Source: a bacterium (GTDB lineage Bacteria > Cyanobacteriota > Vampirovibrionia > Gastranaerophilales > Gastranaerophilaceae). From it: a DNA stretch of 10,560 nucleotides. The stretch covers positions 1 through 10,560 of the forward strand of contig JAFUUT010000172.1 of assembly GCA_017477685.1 (NCBI GenBank), read 5' to 3'. Position 1 is the first letter of the stretch, and every line of letters starts with the position of its first letter. Below, one piece after another: positions 7,890 to 10,560 of the stretch. Made by a program: the position numbers and the translations under genes. The notes beneath the pieces are model-generated. The model saw only the letters and a program-made list of their open reading frames with translations. It searched no databases and was not told where the DNA came from.

Positions 7890-7895
7890 TATAAT
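7890..7895 (+). promoter_or_regulatory. Candidate -10 box before the HTH-repeat gene
   Basis: A perfect TATAAT lies 25 bases upstream of the next ATG, in the 83-base gap after nrdJ. No -35 is recognisable at 16-18 bases, and no terminator follows nrdJ, so read-through from nrdJ is also possible. Confidence 0.3.
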
Positions 7896-7920
7896 TAATG
7901 TCTTATACAAAGGAGAAAAA

Positions 7921-8757
7921 ATGTTAATTAATTTATTTAATGCCTATTATGGCAGTACAAATACCCCAAATTTTGCAGGAAAACGCATAAATCTGGATAT
8001 GAAAATGCTAAAAAGATTAGTTCATAAAGGTATGAGTTATAAAGAAATCGCACAAGAAATGGGAGTTTCATACGCAACAGTATATGCAAGATGCAATGAA
8101 ATCGGACTTGTCGCCAAAAAGAAACCCCAATTGAACTATGATCGTTTTGATAAAACACAAGTACAAACATTGATTGAAGAAGGTAATTCCCTAAACCAAA
8201 TAGGAAAAGTTCTTGGTATCAGTACTCGAACAGTTAGAAGCGTTTTAGACCACTTCGGATTTAAAACTCAGCAATCCTCACTACTGGCATCTATTGATGA
8301 GGCAAAACTTGTTGAAATGATAAAAATGGGTAAATCTCAACAAGAAATAGCAAAAGCATTTATGATTGAAGATGCCGGAACTCTGACACCTTTAATTCGC
8401 AAATACGGAGGAGTAAAAATCACCCAATCGAAAGCGGACAGAATTACCGAATTTGAATTAAAAACACTGATAGAATCAGGTGAAACCATTGCAAAAATCG
8501 CAAAACGCTATCAGGTAGCCCCTCAATTTATAAAAAATAAAATTGATGAATTCGGTTTGCAAACGAAAAGGATGGCTGTATTAAAACAAACAGTACCTCT
8601 TAAATCTTTAATTCAATGTATAAATTCAGGAATGTCTGTTGATCAAATTGCAAAGCACCTTAATACAGGAGTCGGTAAAATTGTAAAAATGCTGCAAGAT
8701 AACAATTTAAAAACTAATCGCCAATTAAGCCGCCAAGCTGCAGAGAAAAAAAGATAA
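7921..8757 (+). CDS. Protein of five tandem helix-turn-helix repeats, putative DNA-binding
   Basis: A 278-residue basic protein built from five repeats of about 50 residues, roughly 26-75, 77-124, 126-174, 176-224 and 226-272. Each unit has a first helix ending in Gly, the pattern G-x-S/T-x-x-x-I-A/G, a turn, a second helix, and a closing 'F/I-G-L/F'. The marker Gly falls at 37, 88, 137, 187 and 237, and the marker Ile at 43, 94, 143, 193 and 243. Unit 1 ('MSYKEIAQEMGVSYATVYAR') and unit 2 ('NSLNQIGKVLGISTRTVRSV') are classic HTH_38/resolvase-like or sigma-region-4-like HTHs. Unit 3 carries a one-residue insertion and lacks a typical recognition helix. There is no enzymatic, dimerisation or ligand domain; residues 1-24 are a polar leader and the tail is basic. 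GGAG precedes the ATG by 6-7 bases. DNA binding is inferred; target and role are unknown. Confidence 0.85.
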   Translation: MLINLFNAYYGSTNTPNFAGKRINLDMKMLKRLVHKGMSYKEIAQEMGVSYATVYARCNEIGLVAKKKPQLNYDRFDKTQVQTLIEEGNSLNQIGKVLGISTRTVRSVLDHFGFKTQQSSLLASIDEAKLVEMIKMGKSQQEIAKAFMIEDAGTLTPLIRKYGGVKITQSKADRITEFELKTLIESGETIAKIAKRYQVAPQFIKNKIDEFGLQTKRMAVLKQTVPLKSLIQCINSGMSVDQIAKHLNTGVGKIVKMLQDNNLKTNRQLSRQAAEKKR

Positions 8758-8808
8758 GAACCAGCCTTGCCAAAAGCTTGCCGCAGTATTACAAAAAATA
8801 TAAATCAG

Positions 8809-8826
8809 ATATTTAAACTTAAATAT
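8809..8826. promoter_or_regulatory. AT-rich perfect palindrome, candidate operator
   Basis: ATATTTAA (8809-8816) and TTAAATAT (8819-8826) are exact reverse complements around AC. It lies in the gap between the HTH-repeat gene and kdsD. It lacks GC pairs and a T-tract, so it is not a good terminator. In AT-rich DNA such a palindrome can arise by chance. Confidence 0.3.
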
Positions 8827-8847
8827 TTGTAAAGAGAATGTGTTTTC

Positions 8848-8866
8848 ACAATATTTATTGTATAAT
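8848..8866 (+). promoter_or_regulatory. Candidate kdsD promoter -10 with overlapping palindrome
   Basis: A perfect TATAAT is at 8861-8866, 32 bases before the kdsD ATG. The 14-base palindrome ACAATATTTATTGT (8848-8861: ACAATA, TT, TATTGT) ends on its first base, where a repressor could block polymerase. A good -35 is not visible at the usual distance (ATGTGT with a 17-base spacer). Confidence 0.4.
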
Positions 8867-8898
8867 TTCTGTATCAGACGTTTCAAACTGTTTGACTT

Positions 8899-9924
8899 AT
8901 GGCTAAAAGTGTTAAGCCTGATGATATAACTACAAGGCAGGGATATATGGAAATGACGTTATCTAGAATTATTGAATCCGCAAAAGAGGTTTTGGACATT
9001 GAAGCAAAATCTATCTTAAGATTGAAAGAAAATATCGGCGAAGAATTTGATAAAGCAATAGAAATTCTTTACAACTGCAAAGGACGTGTTATTGTTACGG
9101 GAATGGGAAAATCCGGGCTTATTGGTAAAAAAATCGCAGCAACAATGTCGTCTACCGGAACTCCGGCATATTTTCTTCATCCGGCAGAAAGTACCCACGG
9201 CGATTCCGGCGTAATAACAAGGAATGACGTAATTATCGCTATTTCAAACAGCGGTGAAACTCAAGAATTGCTTAATCTTTTGCCATTAATCAAACGCTTT
9301 GGCTGTCCTATGATTGGAATGACAGGAAATATAAATTCTACATTGGCAAGAACAAGTGAAGTTGTATTGGATATATCGGTAGAAAGAGAAGCTGATACAC
9401 TTGGCAAAGCTCCAACAGCGAGTACAACTGCTACTTTAGCAATGGGAGATGCTTTAGCCGTTTGTCTTATGGAGAAAAAAGGCTTTACAAAAGAAGACTT
9501 TTTAATGTATCATCCGTCCGGCAAACTTGGAAAAGGCTTAACTTATAAGGTCAGAGACTTGATGATAAGCGGTGATAAGATGCCGTTAGTTTCTGAAAAT
9601 GACAGTTTCCAAGATGTTATAAAAACAATATCAGAGTATAAATTGGGAATGTCTATGATTTTAGATGAGAGCAAACATCTTATCGGAGTACTGACAGACG
9701 GGGATATAAGAAGAACGGTTATCAAATATCCAGACACTTCATCATTAAGTGTAAAAGACGTTATGACAGTCAATCCAAAAAGAATTACCGAAGATGCATA
9801 CGCAGCATCCGCACTAAATTTAATGGAAAAATATTCAATTACGGCACTTGCGGTTGTTGATGAGAACAATTATCCTGTCGGAGTTATTCACGTTCATGAT
9901 TTATTGAGAGCAGGTGTTGCATAA
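8899..9924 (+). CDS. kdsD: D-arabinose 5-phosphate isomerase (KdsD/KpsF)
   Basis: Interconverts D-ribulose 5-phosphate and D-arabinose 5-phosphate in the cytoplasm, the first step toward Kdo, the inner sugar of lipopolysaccharide. It has 341 residues. The SIS domain spans about 60-195, with 'GMGKSGLIGKK' (68-78), 'HPAESTHGD' (94-102), 'SNSGETQE' (116-123), 'APTASTTATLAMGDALAV' (171-188) and 'HPSGKLGK' (205-212). Lys71, Glu123, Glu164 and His205 align with the residues I recall as catalytic in E. coli KdsD (K59, E111, E152, H193). Two CBS domains follow (about 218-278 and 285-341, the first with 'GVLTDGDIRR'). The ATG at 8899 has no Shine-Dalgarno; homology begins near residue 20, so ATG at 8947, preceded by AAGG/GGG, may be the true start. 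It overlaps kdsC by one base. Confidence 0.95.
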   Translation: MAKSVKPDDITTRQGYMEMTLSRIIESAKEVLDIEAKSILRLKENIGEEFDKAIEILYNCKGRVIVTGMGKSGLIGKKIAATMSSTGTPAYFLHPAESTHGDSGVITRNDVIIAISNSGETQELLNLLPLIKRFGCPMIGMTGNINSTLARTSEVVLDISVEREADTLGKAPTASTTATLAMGDALAVCLMEKKGFTKEDFLMYHPSGKLGKGLTYKVRDLMISGDKMPLVSENDSFQDVIKTISEYKLGMSMILDESKHLIGVLTDGDIRRTVIKYPDTSSLSVKDVMTVNPKRITEDAYAASALNLMEKYSITALAVVDENNYPVGVIHVHDLLRAGVA

Positions 9925-10415
9925 TGGATTTAAAACAAAAAGCTTCCAAAATAAAACTTTTAGCCTTTGACGTGGATGGTGTTATGACAGATGGCAGCAT
10001 CACATATGATGAGAATGGTATTGAATACAAAACTTTTAACGCAAAAGACGGACACGGGCTTGCAAAAATGGTAAAGACAGGATTTTTAACAGCTGTTATT
10101 ACCGGTCGCAGAAACGGCACCGTAGATAGAAGGGCTGAAGATTTACGATTTAATGAAGTATTTCAAGGGGTAAAAAATAAACTTCCGATATTAGAGGGGA
10201 TTATGGAAAAGTATGAACTTGATTTTTCTCAAGTAGCATACATGGGAGATGATGAACCTGATATTCCTATATTGGAAAAAGTCGGGATTGCAGCTTGTCC
10301 TGCAGATGCAGTTGATAGAGTAAAAAATATTTGCAACTTTATTTCTTCTAAAGAAGGAGGAAAAGGGGCAGTAAGAGAATTGTGCGATTATATATTTAAT
10401 TCTATAGAACAATAA
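9924..10415 (+). CDS. kdsC: 3-deoxy-D-manno-octulosonate 8-phosphate phosphatase (KdsC)
   Basis: Removes phosphate from Kdo-8-phosphate to give free Kdo for activation by KdsB. It has 163 residues, the cap-less size typical of the KdsC branch of the HAD superfamily, which works as a tetramer. HAD motif I is D16-V-D18-G-V-M-T-D; motif II is Thr60 in 'AVITGR'; motif III Lys is Lys84 in 'QGVKNK'; motif IV is 'MGDDEPD' (107-113) with Asp109, Asp110 and Asp113. The C-terminal 'KEGGKGAVRELCDYI' matches the family tail that reaches into the neighbouring active site. The start overlaps the kdsD stop as TAATG, so translation is coupled. Together with kdsD this is a standard Kdo supply pair; kdsA and kdsB are not in the window. 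Confidence 0.95.
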   Translation: MDLKQKASKIKLLAFDVDGVMTDGSITYDENGIEYKTFNAKDGHGLAKMVKTGFLTAVITGRRNGTVDRRAEDLRFNEVFQGVKNKLPILEGIMEKYELDFSQVAYMGDDEPDIPILEKVGIAACPADAVDRVKNICNFISSKEGGKGAVRELCDYIFNSIEQ

Positions 10416-10430
10416 TTAGAGGGGAAAGAT

Positions 10431-10560
10431 ATGTACGAAATAAAGACACAGGCATTTTTTTCAGCAGCACATCATTTGTTAAATTATGACGGAGCTTGCG
10501 AAAATCAGCACGGACACAATTGGATGGTAGAAGCTTTTGTTCGCGGTGAATCTTTGGACA
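10431..10560 (+). CDS. queD: 6-carboxytetrahydropterin synthase/6-pyruvoyltetrahydropterin synthase family, QueD-like (partial, 5' end)
   Basis: The first 43 codons of a gene running off the right edge. The N-terminus matches the QueD/PTPS family: 'FFSAAHHL' (9-16) supplies the first zinc-binding His (14 or 15), and 'CENQHGHNW' (23-31) supplies the catalytic-type Cys23 and zinc ligands His27 and His29. QueD turns 7,8-dihydroneopterin triphosphate into 6-carboxytetrahydropterin, the first committed step to preQ0 and queuosine. Other family members make sepiapterin or act in folate synthesis (PTPS-III), and the truncated sequence cannot fully separate these. A GAGGGG ribosome site lies 6 bases before the ATG, and the gap to the kdsC stop is 15 bases, so it probably shares a transcript with kdsD and kdsC. 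Confidence 0.85.
   Translation, partial: MYEIKTQAFFSAAHHLLNYDGACENQHGHNWMVEAFVRGESLD

Noticed and set aside
8762..8784. Possible terminator after the HTH-repeat gene (CTTGCC repeated around AAAAG)
   Set aside because: The repeats are direct, not inverted, and no stable GC stem followed by a T-tract can be drawn.

Overview
This AT-rich window comes from a diderm (Gram-negative-type) bacterium. It carries two enzymes that supply Kdo for lipopolysaccharide, an ABC importer with a secreted binding protein, and an adenosylcobalamin-dependent (class II) ribonucleotide reductase, which works without oxygen. Low GC, a diderm envelope and a B12-dependent RNR together would fit an anaerobic gut lineage such as Gastranaerophilales (Vampirovibrionia/Melainabacteria). 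That placement is an inference from gene content and general impression, not proof.

Layout. Positions 1-4320 (minus strand) hold a tightly packed operon read right to left: a family 5 solute-binding protein, two Opp/Dpp-type permeases (joined by 13-bp and 4-bp overlaps), and an N-terminally anchored TPR-like protein that runs off the left edge. No transporter ATPase is in the window. Positions 4519-4766 (plus) hold a short unrecognised gene that appears split by a one-base frameshift at a run of six A, followed by a strong terminator that also serves the converging htpX. HtpX, a membrane zinc protease (minus, 4880-5773), and the class II RNR nrdJ (plus, 5903-7837, TTG start) diverge from a 129-bp intergenic region. 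Positions 7921-8757 hold a protein built almost entirely of five helix-turn-helix repeats of about 50 residues each. From 8899 to the right edge lie kdsD, kdsC and the start of a queD-type gene, closely spaced on the plus strand.

Functionally, the left third imports peptides or similar small solutes. The middle covers membrane-protein quality control and dNTP synthesis. The right end makes arabinose 5-phosphate (KdsD), dephosphorylates Kdo-8-phosphate (KdsC), and begins a pterin/7-deazaguanine step (QueD). Most of this is housekeeping. The parts least explained by known families are the five-repeat HTH protein, the frameshifted small gene, and a pair of short perfect palindromes just upstream of kdsD. 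I see no CRISPR array, rRNA, tRNA, insertion sequence or prophage module, and no gene-free stretch exceeds 300 bases.
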